A stretch of 64,000 bases of DNA from Lacunisphaera limnophila (GTDB lineage: Bacteria > Verrucomicrobiota > Verrucomicrobiia > Opitutales > Opitutaceae). This document shows, one piece after another, positions 35,155-44,291 of this stretch. Position numbers and translations under genes: made by a program. The DNA lies in the NCBI RefSeq assembly GCF_001746835.1, contig NZ_CP016094.1:434001-498000 (forward strand), read 5' to 3'. The notes under the pieces are model-generated. The model had not been told where the DNA came from. It searched no databases and worked only from the letters and a program-made list of their open reading frames with translations. Numbering within the stretch: position 1 is the first letter of the stretch; every line of letters begins with the position of its first letter.

Positions 35155-37014
35155 ATGGTCAGCCCGAATACCCCCGCGGCGACTGACGCTTCTGCGTCGT
35201 CCGCCACCACCATCCCCGACGTTGTCATCCGCCTCGCCGGCAATTCGCAGGACGGCATCCAAGCCGTCGGCGGCTTCCTCGCCCGCCTCGCCGGGCGCTC
35301 CGACCAGGAGGTCATGACCTACATGACCATCCCGTCCACCATCTCCGGTGGTCCTTCCATCTTCCAGGTCCGCATGGGCTCCGGCGAGATCCTCTCGTCC
35401 GGCGACCGCGCCGACGTGCTCGTGGCCTTCTACCAGCACAGCTACGAAAACCACCGCTCCTCGCTCCGCCCGGGCGGCGTGCTCCTTTACGACAGCGACC
35501 ACGTGGTCCCCAACCCCGACGACAAGGAGGTCACCGCCGTCGGCGTCCCGATGACCAGCGCCACGGTCGAGGCCGTCGGCGGCTCCTCCAAGGAGAAGGG
35601 CAAGAACATCTACGTGCTCGGCCTGATCGCCCGCATGTTCGACCTCGACGTGCCGAAGCTGACCCAGCTCATCCGCGAGCGCTTCACCGGCAAGAACGAG
35701 GACATCGTGCGCAATGCCCTCCTCGCCTTCGACGCCGGCTACGCCTACCCCGCCGAGAATCTCCGCTCCTGCCTCTACCGCCTCGAGAAATCCACCGCGC
35801 CCGGCGGCCGCCCCCAGGTGACCGGTGACGGCAACACCGTCCTCACCTACGGCCTCCTTGCCGCGGGTGTGCGCTACGGCGCCGGCTACCCCATCACCCC
35901 CTGGTCCTCCATCATGGAGACCCTCCGCACCGAGCTGCCGAAATACGGCGGGCTTTTCGTGCAGTGCGAGGACGAGATCGCCGCCGCCTCCACCGCCCTC
36001 GGTTTCGCCTACGCCGGCCACCTCTCCATCACCGGCAGCTCCGGCCCCGGACTCTCCCTCAAGATGGAGGCCCTCGGCTGGGCCACCATGGCCGAGATGC
36101 CGCTCATCGTCATCAACGTCCAGCGCGGCGGCCCCTCCACCGGCCTGCCCACCAACATCGAGCAGAGCGACCTCCTGCAGGCCATCTACGGCTCGCACGG
36201 CGATTGCCCGCGCGTCGTGCTCGCCCCGAAGAATGTCGAGGACTGCTTCCACATCGCTCTCGAGGCCGGCCGCATCGCCCGCGAATTCAGCACCCCGGTT
36301 ATCATTCTCACCGACCAGGCCATCGCCACTCGCATCGAGGCCTTCGACGAGCCCGACCTGGCCAAGCTCATGGTCGAGGTGAAGCCCGACACCAGCACCC
36401 GTGACGCCGCCTTCAAGCCCTACCCGCTTGGCGGCATGACCCGCCACGCGCCCCCGGGCTCCGTGATGGCCTCCGGCAAATACCCGACGGTCACCGGCCT
36501 CGAGCACGACGAGCACGGTCACCCCACCGCGAGCCCGGCGTTGCACACCAAGATGACCGAGAAGCGCCGCGAGAAGATCAAGGCGGTCGCGAATTCCCTC
36601 CCCGCCCCCGAGCTGGTCGGCGATGAGTCGGGCGAGGTCCTGCTCATCGGCTGGGGCTGCACCTACGGCCCGATCCGCGAGGCCATGGGCCGCCTGCGTC
36701 ACGCCGGCGTCAAGGCCGCCCACATGCAGATGCGCCACCTGCACCCGCTCGCCCCCGGCCTCGAGGCAACCTTCGCCCGCTACAAGCACGTCCTCGTGGT
36801 CGAGATCAACGACGAGGGCCTCTACGGCCACGGCCAGCTCGCCACGCTGCTCCGCGCGCTCACCTGCAACCCGGCGATCACCAGCATCACGAAGACCGAC
36901 GGCCTCACCTACAAGGTTAGCGAGATCGTCGAGCGCGTCGCCCGGAAGATCGACCTGCCCGACAGCACCATCGGCATGCGCAAGCAGAGCATCCTCGCCG
37001 TCACCCCGCGCTGA
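35155..37014 (+). CDS. korA: 2-oxoacid:ferredoxin oxidoreductase, alpha subunit (KorA type, gamma-alpha fusion)
   Basis: 619 residues. The N-terminal gamma-like domain (about 18-200; VVIRLAGNSQDGIQAVGGFL) is fused to the alpha pyrimidine-binding domain (about 210-610; GVRYGAGYPITPWSSIMETL, ITGSSGPGLSLKMEALGWAT, NVQRGGPSTGLPTNIEQSDL). This is the two-subunit KorAB arrangement for CoA-dependent oxidative decarboxylation of 2-oxoglutarate, or related 2-oxoacids, with ferredoxin as acceptor. The beta subunit follows 48 nt downstream. The start at 35155 (MVSPNTPAATDA) is used because earlier codons show no similarity. Substrate choice between 2-oxoglutarate and other 2-oxoacids is inferred from domain layout. 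No ferredoxin gene is adjacent. Confidence 0.9.
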   Translation: MVSPNTPAATDASASSATTIPDVVIRLAGNSQDGIQAVGGFLARLAGRSDQEVMTYMTIPSTISGGPSIFQVRMGSGEILSSGDRADVLVAFYQHSYENHRSSLRPGGVLLYDSDHVVPNPDDKEVTAVGVPMTSATVEAVGGSSKEKGKNIYVLGLIARMFDLDVPKLTQLIRERFTGKNEDIVRNALLAFDAGYAYPAENLRSCLYRLEKSTAPGGRPQVTGDGNTVLTYGLLAAGVRYGAGYPITPWSSIMETLRTELPKYGGLFVQCEDEIAAASTALGFAYAGHLSITGSSGPGLSLKMEALGWATMAEMPLIVINVQRGGPSTGLPTNIEQSDLLQAIYGSHGDCPRVVLAPKNVEDCFHIALEAGRIAREFSTPVIILTDQAIATRIEAFDEPDLAKLMVEVKPDTSTRDAAFKPYPLGGMTRHAPPGSVMASGKYPTVTGLEHDEHGHPTASPALHTKMTEKRREKIKAVANSLPAPELVGDESGEVLLIGWGCTYGPIREAMGRLRHAGVKAAHMQMRHLHPLAPGLEATFARYKHVLVVEINDEGLYGHGQLATLLRALTCNPAITSITKTDGLTYKVSEIVERVARKIDLPDSTIGMRKQSILAVTPR

Positions 37015-37062
37015 CCGCGCGATTTCAAATCTCGAATTTTAAATCTTTAATTCCCCGCCCCC

Positions 37063-38019
37063 ATGTCCACCCCCGCCCCCGCCGCTCCCGTCGCCCCCGC
37101 CGCTGACGGCACCCGCGCCCCGCTGACCAAGAAGATCCTCACCGCCGACCACCCCACATGGTGCCCCGGCTGCGGCGATTTCGCCGTGCTCGCCTCCTTC
37201 TACAAGGTCCTCGAGAAACTGAACTACCCGCAGGAGAAGATCGTCACCTTCGCGGGCATCGGTTGCTCCTCGCGCTTCCCTTATTTCGTCAACACCCACG
37301 GCGGCCACTACATCCACGGCCGCGCCCTGCCCTTCGCCGCCGGCATCTCGCTCGGCCGCGACGACCTCCATGTCTTCGTCTTCGGCGGCGACGGCGACGG
37401 TTTCTCCATCGGCGGCAACCACCTCGTCCACACCGCGCGCAAGAACCCGCGCCTCACCTACGTCATCATGGACAATTCCGTCTATGGCCTGACGAAGAAG
37501 CAGACCTCCCCCACCTCCCCGATCGGCTTCAAGTCCAAGACGGACCCCTGGGGCGCGATGGACCAGCCCATCAACCCGATGCGCACGCTGCTCAACAGCG
37601 GCGCCACCTTCATCGCCCGCTCGCACGCCACGCAGGTCAACCACATGGTCGAGATGATGCTCAAGGCCGCGCAGCATGACGGCTTCTCCGTCGTCGAGAT
37701 CCTGTCGGAGTGCGTCGAATTCTTCGAGGGCGCCTTCGACGGCGCCGTGCCCCGCAAGGGCGGTAGCTGGCAGGCCATCGAGCTGAAGAAGAATGACGGC
37801 ACGCCGGAGGACGAACTCCGCCACGACCCGACCGACAAACTCGCCGCCATGAAGCTGGCCTCCGAGCCCTGGCCCGGGAAGTTCGGCATCTATTACGAGG
37901 ACAAGGTGCGCCCCACCAAGAACGCCCTCGAGCAGAAGCTCATCGCCACCACCCGCGAGAAGACGAAGAACGCGACCGATCTCGAACTGCTTTCCAAGAC
38001 GTTCGCGCGGATGCGCTGA
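37063..38019 (+). CDS. korB: 2-oxoacid:ferredoxin oxidoreductase, beta subunit (KorB)
   Basis: 318 residues. It carries TWCPGCGDFAVLASFYKVLE (Cys34, Cys37), GIGCSSRFPYF, and the thiamine diphosphate/Mg motif GGDGDGFSIGGNHLVHTARK with the closing VIMDNSVYGLTKKQTSPTSP, all hallmarks of KorB. It binds thiamine diphosphate and an iron-sulfur cluster and forms the catalytic complex with KorA upstream. The C-terminal 60 residues (KKNDGTPEDELRHDPTDKLA onward) match the usual KorB ending. The 48-nt gap after korA contains A+T-rich words (TTTCAAATCTCGAATTTTAA). The operon ends here; two repeat elements follow. Confidence 0.92.
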   Translation: MSTPAPAAPVAPAADGTRAPLTKKILTADHPTWCPGCGDFAVLASFYKVLEKLNYPQEKIVTFAGIGCSSRFPYFVNTHGGHYIHGRALPFAAGISLGRDDLHVFVFGGDGDGFSIGGNHLVHTARKNPRLTYVIMDNSVYGLTKKQTSPTSPIGFKSKTDPWGAMDQPINPMRTLLNSGATFIARSHATQVNHMVEMMLKAAQHDGFSVVEILSECVEFFEGAFDGAVPRKGGSWQAIELKKNDGTPEDELRHDPTDKLAAMKLASEPWPGKFGIYYEDKVRPTKNALEQKLIATTREKTKNATDLELLSKTFARMR

Positions 38020-38052
38020 GGCGAAACCCGCGTTTCAAGCGGGCTGGTTCGA

Positions 38053-38120
38053 TTGTAGGGCGGGGTCGTCAACCGCGTCAGCCATAGCCTTGGCGACGGC
38101 TGAACCCCGCCTTCCTTCGT
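38053..38120. repeat. TGTAGGGCGG repeat, degenerate copy
   Basis: TTGTAGGGCGGGGTCGTCAA begins the element and TGAACCCCGCC closes it. The interior is GCCATAGCCTTGGCGACGGC (38081-38100), the same motif found between the cheX 3'-end copies. It lies just 3' of korB. Confidence 0.65.
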
Positions 38121-38151
38121 TTTGAGCATGGCCTGGCCAGCAACGCCCGGA

Positions 38152-38270
38152 TTGTTAGCCGCAAAAGGCGCAAACATCCGTCCGCGAGTGCAGCGCACAA
38201 GGCGCCTATAGGCGTGCGGGAGAGCTGAGACGGCATGACAAAATGCCTTTTGCGCCTTTTCGCGGCCAAC
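38152..38270. repeat. CCGCAAAAAGGCGCA inverted-repeat element, copy 3
   Basis: The arms TTAGCCGCAAAAGGCGCAAA and TTTTGCGCCTTTTCGCGGCC enclose AAGGCGCCTATAGGCGTGC. Together with the preceding element it fills the convergent gap between korB and the small minus-strand gene. Confidence 0.75.
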
Positions 38271-38313
38271 CTGCCTTGATGGCGAGCCCGGCCTCCGCCG
38301 GGCCGCTGTCCCC

Positions 38314-38553
38314 TCACGCCGCGTGCGGCGAGTGATCGTGCAGCGCGATCTTCTGCGGCGCGTTGGCGGTTTCCTCGGCCAGCGCGGCGCGCAGGGTCGC
38401 ACCAATACGCAGGATGACCTGACATACGTTCTCGCGCACGGCCGGATCATCCGGCGGCACCGGGCAACCCCGGCGCTCCGACTCCAGCCAGGTCTCGTCG
38501 GCAATCACTTGCTGGATCACGGGCAGCTGGCGGAACATGACAGGGTCGTGCAT
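38314..38553 (-). CDS. Small conserved-looking hypothetical protein (79 aa)
   Basis: 79 residues, soluble, starting MHDPVMFRQLPVIQQVIADE, with TWLESERRGCPVPPDDPAVR and VCQVILRIGATLRAALAEET; the tail is His/Ala-rich. It does not resemble a shadow of a gene on the other strand, because the opposite strand has no credible product here. Composition is ordinary for a folded helical protein, and the segment DETWLE..RRGCPVPPDDP looks motif-like. I do not recognise the family. It is isolated: repeats lie on its 3' side and the divergent thymidine kinase gene is 175 nt from its 5' side. An alternative start is the ATG coding Met6. Confidence 0.5.
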   Translation of the reverse strand: MHDPVMFRQLPVIQQVIADETWLESERRGCPVPPDDPAVRENVCQVILRIGATLRAALAEETANAPQKIALHDHSPHAA

Positions 38554-38728
38554 GGAAGGGGGAAGCTGTCCCCTCTATCGGCACAGACTTGGCACAGATT
38601 AGTTCCCACCCAAGCCCGCCGTGTATTTTACAGTTCCGAGCGCGGCCGGGGTTGTTCGGCCCGCCAAGGGGCCACGGGCTGACCTTTTGGTTGGCCAGCC
38701 CCGGTCCCAACCGCTTGGCTGCCCCGGC

Positions 38729-39310
38729 ATGTCGAAGGTCTATTTTTACTACTCGGCGATGAACGCCGGCAAATCGACGGTCCTGCTTCAGGCCAGCCAC
38801 AACTACCACGAGCGCGGCATGCGCACGCTGTGCTTCATCCCGGCGATCGACACGCGCGCCGGCGCCGGGGTCATCAAGTCTCGCATCGGCCTCGAGGTGC
38901 AGGCCCTCCCCTTGCAGCCCGAGGAGAACCTCTTCGCCCACACCCAGGCCGCCCACGCCACCCAGCCCGTGGCCTGCGTGCTCATCGACGAGGCGCAGTT
39001 CCTCACGCGCCTCCAGGTCGAGCAGTGCACCGACATCGCCGACCAACTCCGCATCCCCGTACTCTGCTACGGCCTCCGCACGGATTTTCAGGCCCAGCTG
39101 TTTCCCGGCAGCGCCGCGCTGCTAGCCCTGGCCGACGATCTTATCGAGCTGAAGAACATCTGTCACTGCGGCCGCAAGGCCACGATGAACCTCCGCATCA
39201 CGGCCGACGGCCACGGCGTGAAGGAAGGCGCCCAGGTGGAGATCGGCGGCAACGACCGCTACGTCGCGATGTGCCGCCGCCACTACAAGGAAGCCCTGGC
39301 CCGGGCGTGA
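38729..39310 (+). CDS. tdk: Thymidine kinase, type II
   Basis: 193 residues with P-loop AMNAGKST (10-17) near the N-terminus, the catalytic/Walker B segment [10 protein letters not shown], the lasso region and a zinc-binding pattern (ICHCGRKA with two Cys, and MCRRH at the C-terminus). [15 protein letters not shown] is the conserved segment next to the nucleoside site. The enzyme phosphorylates thymidine with ATP in the salvage pathway. Length is that of the tetrameric bacterial type II family. The start ATG at 38729 gives [15 protein letters not shown], the family N-terminus. It stands alone, divergent from the small hypothetical gene, and is followed by a REP-like element. Confidence 0.95.
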   Translation: MSKVYFYYSAMNAGKSTVLLQASHNYHERGMRTLCFIPAIDTRAGAGVIKSRIGLEVQALPLQPEENLFAHTQAAHATQPVACVLIDEAQFLTRLQVEQCTDIADQLRIPVLCYGLRTDFQAQLFPGSAALLALADDLIELKNICHCGRKATMNLRITADGHGVKEGAQVEIGGNDRYVAMCRRHYKEALARA

Positions 39311-39332
39311 GGGTGTCCGCGCGGCCTGCCTG

Positions 39333-39416
39333 ATGTAGGGCGGAATTTCCAAATCCCGCCTTCGTTCAAACGCCCTGCCGCGGGCAAGGCGGGGTTCGGA
39401 GACCCCGCCCTACAAC
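39333..39416. repeat. TGTAGGGCGG paired inverted repeat, copy 2
   Basis: GATGTAGGGCGGAATTTCCA opens and GGAGACCCCGCCCTACAAC closes the element. Each half also folds locally. It lies between the convergent ends of tdk and the CoA-transferase gene. Confidence 0.85.
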
Positions 39417-39453
39417 AGCACGGCATCGGGCGCCGGACCGAACATGACTGTCT

Positions 39454-40950
39454 TTACTCCTTCCAGACCACCTTGCGCATGTCCCCCTGCTCGAGGAAGG
39501 CCAGGTGCATGCCAAAGGCGTTGTGGAGGGTCTGCGGCACGTGGCCCTTGGCCGAGGCGCGCAGGTAGGCGCGCAGCGGCTCGCGGTACTCCGGGTGCAC
39601 GCACTTCGCGATCATCAGCATGGCGCGTTCCTGCGGGGACTTGCCGCGCAGGTCGGCGACGCCGTGCTCCGTCACCACGATCTGCACGGAGTGCTCGCTG
39701 TGGTCCAGGTGGGTCACGAAGGGCACGATCGTGCTGATCTTGCCCCCCTTGGCCACGGAAGGACAGGTGTAGATCGAGACGTGGGCGTTGCGCGTGAAAT
39801 CGCCGGAGCCGCCGATGCCGTTCATCAGGTCGCGCCCCATGACGTGCGTGCTGTTCACATTGCCGAAGAGATCGACCTCGATGGCGGTGTTGATGGTGAT
39901 GAGGCCGAGCCGGCGGACGATTTCCGGGCTGTTGGAAATCTCCTGCGGCCGCAGCACGACGCGGGAGCGGAAGTACTCGAGGTTGGCGTAGAACTCCTTG
40001 AGCCGGGGCGGGCTGAGGGTCAGCGAACAGCTGCTGGCGAAGGCGCACTTGCCGGTCTGCAGCAGGTTGATGACGGAATCCTGCAGGACCTCCGTGTACA
40101 TCATGAAGGGCGGGATCCCGGGATTGGCGCCGAGGGCGCCGATGACGGCATTGGCGATGTTGCCCACGCCGGATTGGAGCGGGAGGAACGAGGCCGGCAG
40201 GCGGCCGGCCTTGATCTCGCCCGCCAGGAACCCGGCGACATTTTCGCCGATCCGGTTGGTGACGTCGTCCGGCGCATCGAAGCCGCCGGACTCGTCGGGC
40301 AGGTTGGTCATCACGATGCCCGCGATCTTCTTCGGGTTCACCTTGATGAAGGAGGTGCCGATGCGGTCGGTCGGCGCATAGAGCGGGATTTCGCGGCGCC
40401 GCGGCGGATCGGCCGGCTCGTAGAGATCATGGAAACCCATCAGGTCGCCCGGGTGGTGGGCATTGAGCTCGATGAGGATCTTGTCCGCGACGCGGGCAAA
40501 GGTGTTGGCGCAACCCACGGCGGCGGAGAGCACGATCTCGCCCTGGGCCGTGACGTGGCTGGCTTCGAGGATGGCCCAGTCGACCTTGCCCAGCACGCCG
40601 CTGCGGACGGCCGGTTGGACGGCGGACAGGTGCAGGTCGAAGAAATGCGTTTTACCCTCGTTGATGGACTTCCGCAGCGTGGGGTCCGACTGGTAGGGCG
40701 TGCGCCAGGCGATGGCCTCGGCCTCAGCCAGGGCGCCGTCAAGCGACTTGCCGGTCGAGGCCCCGGTGATCACGCCGAGCTTGAAGGGCCGGCCAACCGC
40801 ATGTTCGGCCTTGGCCTTGGCGGCGATGGCCAGCGGGATGACCTTGCAGGCGCCGGCCGCGGTGAAGCCACCGAAACCGATGGTCTGTTTATCTTGCACC
40901 AGGGCAGCAGCTTCCTCTGGTGTGAGCGTGGGAAAAGGATAGTGGATCAT
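39454..40950 (-). CDS. Acetyl-CoA hydrolase/transferase family, succinyl-CoA:acetate CoA-transferase type
   Basis: 498 residues, the usual length for the AarC/Cat1/SCACT subgroup. It opens QTIGFGGFTAAGACKVIPLA and carries the catalytic-Glu motif MYTEVLQDS (Glu287), then SSCSLTLSP, GGSGDFTRNAH and IVTEHGVADLRGKSPQERA, all landmarks of class I CoA-transferases that form a glutamyl-CoA thioester. Likely reactions are succinyl-CoA plus acetate to succinate plus acetyl-CoA, or a related exchange. It is divergent from a second CoA-transferase (41175), with 224 nt between starts. KorAB is 1.4 kb away on the other side of tdk, suggesting a link to succinyl-CoA metabolism, which is inference. Confidence 0.88.
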   Translation of the reverse strand: MIHYPFPTLTPEEAAALVQDKQTIGFGGFTAAGACKVIPLAIAAKAKAEHAVGRPFKLGVITGASTGKSLDGALAEAEAIAWRTPYQSDPTLRKSINEGKTHFFDLHLSAVQPAVRSGVLGKVDWAILEASHVTAQGEIVLSAAVGCANTFARVADKILIELNAHHPGDLMGFHDLYEPADPPRRREIPLYAPTDRIGTSFIKVNPKKIAGIVMTNLPDESGGFDAPDDVTNRIGENVAGFLAGEIKAGRLPASFLPLQSGVGNIANAVIGALGANPGIPPFMMYTEVLQDSVINLLQTGKCAFASSCSLTLSPPRLKEFYANLEYFRSRVVLRPQEISNSPEIVRRLGLITINTAIEVDLFGNVNSTHVMGRDLMNGIGGSGDFTRNAHVSIYTCPSVAKGGKISTIVPFVTHLDHSEHSVQIVVTEHGVADLRGKSPQERAMLMIAKCVHPEYREPLRAYLRASAKGHVPQTLHNAFGMHLAFLEQGDMRKVVWKE

Positions 40951-41174
40951 TAGGTTTTAAGGTGGCCGCCGGACGTGAAGGCAGCCGGTCCCCAGTCTGG
41001 CAAAGAACGCTCCCGGCGGCTGCGCACCCCTTGTCACACGTGGGGCGCATCTTGACTCCGCCGCATCCAGCCGGTCCGACCCCGGGGCAACCCATAGGAA
41101 GAACCCGCCAAGCCATGCACATTTTCAGGGCTTCGCCTCCCGCGCCCGATCTGCCATGCCAGAGGCTCCACGCT

Positions 41175-42479
41175 ATGCCCTCCTCCTCCCCCGCTTGGTC
41201 CACCCGCGCGGTTTCGGCCGCCGAAGCCGTCTCTGTCATCTGCAGCGGCACGAATCTCTTCATCCACGGCGCCGCCGCGACCCCCACCCCGCTCGTCGAG
41301 GCCCTCGCCGCCCGCCACGACCTGGAGGGTGTCCGCCTCTGGCACCTGCACACCAACGGCCCCGCCCCCTTCGCCGAGCCCGGCCGCGAACGGGAATTCC
41401 GCTCCGTCTCCCTGTTCACCGGCTCGCCCCTGCGCGCCGCCGTCAAGGAGGGCCGCGCCGACTTCATCCCCATCTTCCTTTCCGACATCCCCGGCCTCTT
41501 CCTCTCCGGCCAGGTGAAGCTCGACGTCGCGCTCCTGCAGCTCTCCCCGCCCGACCACAACGGGCTTTGCTCGCTCGGCACGTCCTGTGACGCCGCCAAG
41601 GCCGCCTTCGAGTCCGCCCGCGTCGTCATCGCCGAGATCAACGCCGCCATGCCGCGCACGCATGGCAACAACGTCATCCCGCTCAGCGAGGTCGACGCCT
41701 TCATTGCCACCGACCGCCCCCTGCACGGCCACGGCGTCAGCGCCGAGTCCCCGGTCGAGGCCAGCATCGGCGAGATCATCGCCAATCTCGTCGAGGACGG
41801 CTCCACCCTCCAGATGGGCATCGGCGGCATCCCCGACGCCGCCCTGAGCCGCATGAAGCACAAGCATGACCTCGGCATCCACACCGAGATGTTCTCCGAC
41901 CGCATCGTCGAACTGGTCGAGGCCGGCGCCATCACCAACCGCTTCAAGAAGGTCGGCCAGGGCCGCATCATCACCAGCTTCATCAACGGCACGCAGAAGC
42001 TCTTCGACTTCGTCCACGACAACCCCCTCGTCCACTTTTACCCCTGCGACTGGACCAACGACACCTCGGTCATCCGCAAGAACCCCAAGGTCGTCGCCAT
42101 CAACTCCGCCATCCAGATCGACCTCACCGGCCAGGTCTGCGCCGACTCGATCGGCGACCGCATCTACTCCGGCATCGGTGGCCAGATGGATTTCATCCGC
42201 GGCGCGGCGCTTTCGCCCGGCGGCAAACCCATCATCGCGCTGCCCTCCCGCGCGATGGGCGGCCAGGTCTCGCGCATCGCCCCGCAGCTCACCCCCGGCG
42301 CCGGCGTCGTCACCACGCGCGGCCACGTCCACTGGGTCATCACCGAGTACGGCGCCGTCAACCTCCACGGCAAGACGCTGCGCGAACGCGGCGAGGCCCT
42401 GATTTCCATCGCGCACCCCGACTTCCGCGCCGAGCTGCGCCACGATCTGAACGTACGCCGGCATTTCACGCTGGCTTGA
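41175..42479 (+). CDS. Acetyl-CoA hydrolase/transferase family, 4-hydroxybutyrate/butyrate CoA-transferase type
   Basis: 434 residues, matching the shorter Cat2/AbfT-like subgroup. Key features are LHTNGPAPFAEPG, AEINAAMPRTHGNNVIPLSE, LQMGIGGIPDAAL, the catalytic motif IHTEMFSD (Glu238), IGGQMDFIRGAALSPGGKPI and VITEYGAVNLHGKTLRERGE. These enzymes exchange CoA between acetyl-CoA and a second carboxylate such as butyrate or 4-hydroxybutyrate; the second substrate is not evident. The frame is open further upstream to 40962, but MPSSSPAWSTRAVSAAEAVS (41175) fits the subgroup's N-terminus. It shares a divergent promoter region with the SCACT-type gene and is followed 151 nt later by a sulfatase. 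Confidence 0.88.
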   Translation: MPSSSPAWSTRAVSAAEAVSVICSGTNLFIHGAAATPTPLVEALAARHDLEGVRLWHLHTNGPAPFAEPGREREFRSVSLFTGSPLRAAVKEGRADFIPIFLSDIPGLFLSGQVKLDVALLQLSPPDHNGLCSLGTSCDAAKAAFESARVVIAEINAAMPRTHGNNVIPLSEVDAFIATDRPLHGHGVSAESPVEASIGEIIANLVEDGSTLQMGIGGIPDAALSRMKHKHDLGIHTEMFSDRIVELVEAGAITNRFKKVGQGRIITSFINGTQKLFDFVHDNPLVHFYPCDWTNDTSVIRKNPKVVAINSAIQIDLTGQVCADSIGDRIYSGIGGQMDFIRGAALSPGGKPIIALPSRAMGGQVSRIAPQLTPGAGVVTTRGHVHWVITEYGAVNLHGKTLRERGEALISIAHPDFRAELRHDLNVRRHFTLA

Positions 42480-42630
42480 AGCGGCGAGGGCCGCGGGGAA
42501 GGCGGGCGACAACGGCGGACCCGGCACTGTGGCCTTGCGCCCATTCACGGCCCGACCATGGTACCGCTGACGTCCGGGCGGCGGGCCGGTCTCACCGGCA
42601 ACCGCGTCCGCCCGGCCGCCTCCTACCCCG

Positions 42631-44205
42631 ATGCCCCTGTCCGCCGGTCTCCACACCCGCCTCGTCCTCGGTCTCCATTGCACCCTCCTCGCGGCGAGTG
42701 CCGCGGCCGTGGTGCCGGTGCCGGCGACCATCACGCCCGAGCGGATCCCCGGCGCCAAGCCGCGCAACGTCGTCCTCATTCTCGTCGATGATCACCGTTA
42801 CGATGCGATGAGTTTCCTCGGCCATCCCCTGGCCGAAACCCCGCACATCGACTCGCTGGCCCGCAATGGCGTGCACATTAAGAACGCGCTCGTTACGACC
42901 TCACTCTGTTCCCCCAGCCGCGCCTCCATCCTCACCGGGCTCTACACCTTTCGCCACCGCGTCATCGACAACAACCGCGCGATTCCGCCGGGCACCGTCT
43001 ATTTCCCGCAGTACCTCCAGCAGGCGGGCTACGCGACGGCATTCTTCGGCAAGTGGCACATGGGCGGCGAGGGCGACCAGCCGCAACCCGGTTTCGATCG
43101 CTGGGTAAGCTTCCGCGGCCAGGGCGAATACCTGCCGCCCAAACCGGGCTACACGCTCAACGTCGACGGCCGCCGCGTGCCGCAAAAGGGCTACATCACC
43201 GACGAGCTCACCGACTACGCCGTCGATTTCATCCGCCAGCAGGACCCGGCCAAAAAGCCGTTCTTCATCTACCTCTCCCACAAGGCGGTCCACGCCAACT
43301 TCACCCCCGCCGCGCGCCACGCGGGGAAATTCGTGGACAAACCCTACCGCCGCCCGGCCTCGGAAGCCGACACGCCGGAAAATTACCACCTCAAGCCGCG
43401 TTGGCTGCATGACCAGCGCAACTCCTGGCACGGCGTCGACTTCCCCTACCACAGCGACCTCGACGTCGAACAATACTACAAGCGCTACTGCGAAACCCTG
43501 TGCGCCGTCGACGACAGCGTGGGCCGTATCGTCGCCGAGCTGAAGGCCAAGGGCATCCACGATGACACGCTGATCCTCTACATGGGCGACAACGGGTTCA
43601 TGTTCGGCGAACATGGCCTGATCGACAAGCGCGTCGCCTACGAGCCCTCCATCCGCGTGCCGATGATCATGCAGTGTCCGTCCCTCTTCCCGGGCGGCCA
43701 GGCCATCGAGCATGTGGTGGCCAACCTGGATGTCGCCCCCACCGTGATGGAAGCGATGGGCCTCGTCCGTCCGCCCCACATGGACGGGCAGAGCTTCCTG
43801 CCCCTGGCCCAGGGGCGCCCGGTGCCTTGGCGGGAAAACTTCCTCTACGTCTACTATTGGGAGAAGAACTTCCCCCAGTCGCCAACCGTCTTTGCCCTGC
43901 GCGGCGAGCGCTACAAGTACATCACCTATTACGGCCTCTGGGACGCCGACGAGCTGTATGACCTGCAAGCGGACCCCGGCGAGCAGAAGAACCTCCTCTA
44001 TGACCCCGCCCACCGCGCCACGGGGCAGGCGATGGAGCAGAAACTTTACGCGATGATGGACGAGCTCGGCGGCATGGAAATTCCCCTGAATCCCCCGCTC
44101 GGCGGCTCGCAGAACAAGCGCTTGCGCAGTCGCGAGGGCGCCCGCGGCGCCGATTTCCCTGCCCCGCTCGTCGTGGACGAGCCCACCAACTCCAGCGCCC
44201 GCTAA
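42631..44205 (+). CDS. Secreted type I (formylglycine) sulfatase
   Basis: 524 residues with a signal peptide (LVLGLHCTLLAASAAAVVPV). The sulfatase signature is SLCSPSRASILTGLY with Cys93, the residue converted to formylglycine. Metal-site residues are visible at VLILVDDHRYD near the N-terminus and in YMGDNGFMFGEHGLIDKR. The C-terminal part (YDLQADPGEQKNL) is typical. The enzyme removes sulfate esters, most likely from sulfated polysaccharides; it fits the glycan-degrading habit also suggested by the CE2 esterase. Maturation needs a formylglycine-generating enzyme or anaerobic maturase, neither in this window. It is followed 86 nt later by the lactonase gene. Confidence 0.92.
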   Translation: MPLSAGLHTRLVLGLHCTLLAASAAAVVPVPATITPERIPGAKPRNVVLILVDDHRYDAMSFLGHPLAETPHIDSLARNGVHIKNALVTTSLCSPSRASILTGLYTFRHRVIDNNRAIPPGTVYFPQYLQQAGYATAFFGKWHMGGEGDQPQPGFDRWVSFRGQGEYLPPKPGYTLNVDGRRVPQKGYITDELTDYAVDFIRQQDPAKKPFFIYLSHKAVHANFTPAARHAGKFVDKPYRRPASEADTPENYHLKPRWLHDQRNSWHGVDFPYHSDLDVEQYYKRYCETLCAVDDSVGRIVAELKAKGIHDDTLILYMGDNGFMFGEHGLIDKRVAYEPSIRVPMIMQCPSLFPGGQAIEHVVANLDVAPTVMEAMGLVRPPHMDGQSFLPLAQGRPVPWRENFLYVYYWEKNFPQSPTVFALRGERYKYITYYGLWDADELYDLQADPGEQKNLLYDPAHRATGQAMEQKLYAMMDELGGMEIPLNPPLGGSQNKRLRSREGARGADFPAPLVVDEPTNSSAR

Positions 44206-44291
44206 CGCGGACCGGGAAAAGGAATGGTCACCGGGTGGGCCCGCTACGCCCGCCCTTGCCAACCGGCGGCCCTTGCGACTTTGTCGGACCC

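Noticed and set aside
40962-41174. N-terminal extension of the second CoA-transferase
   Set aside because: The extra residues are Pro/Arg-rich and lie in the divergent promoter region. The family N-terminus begins at 41175.
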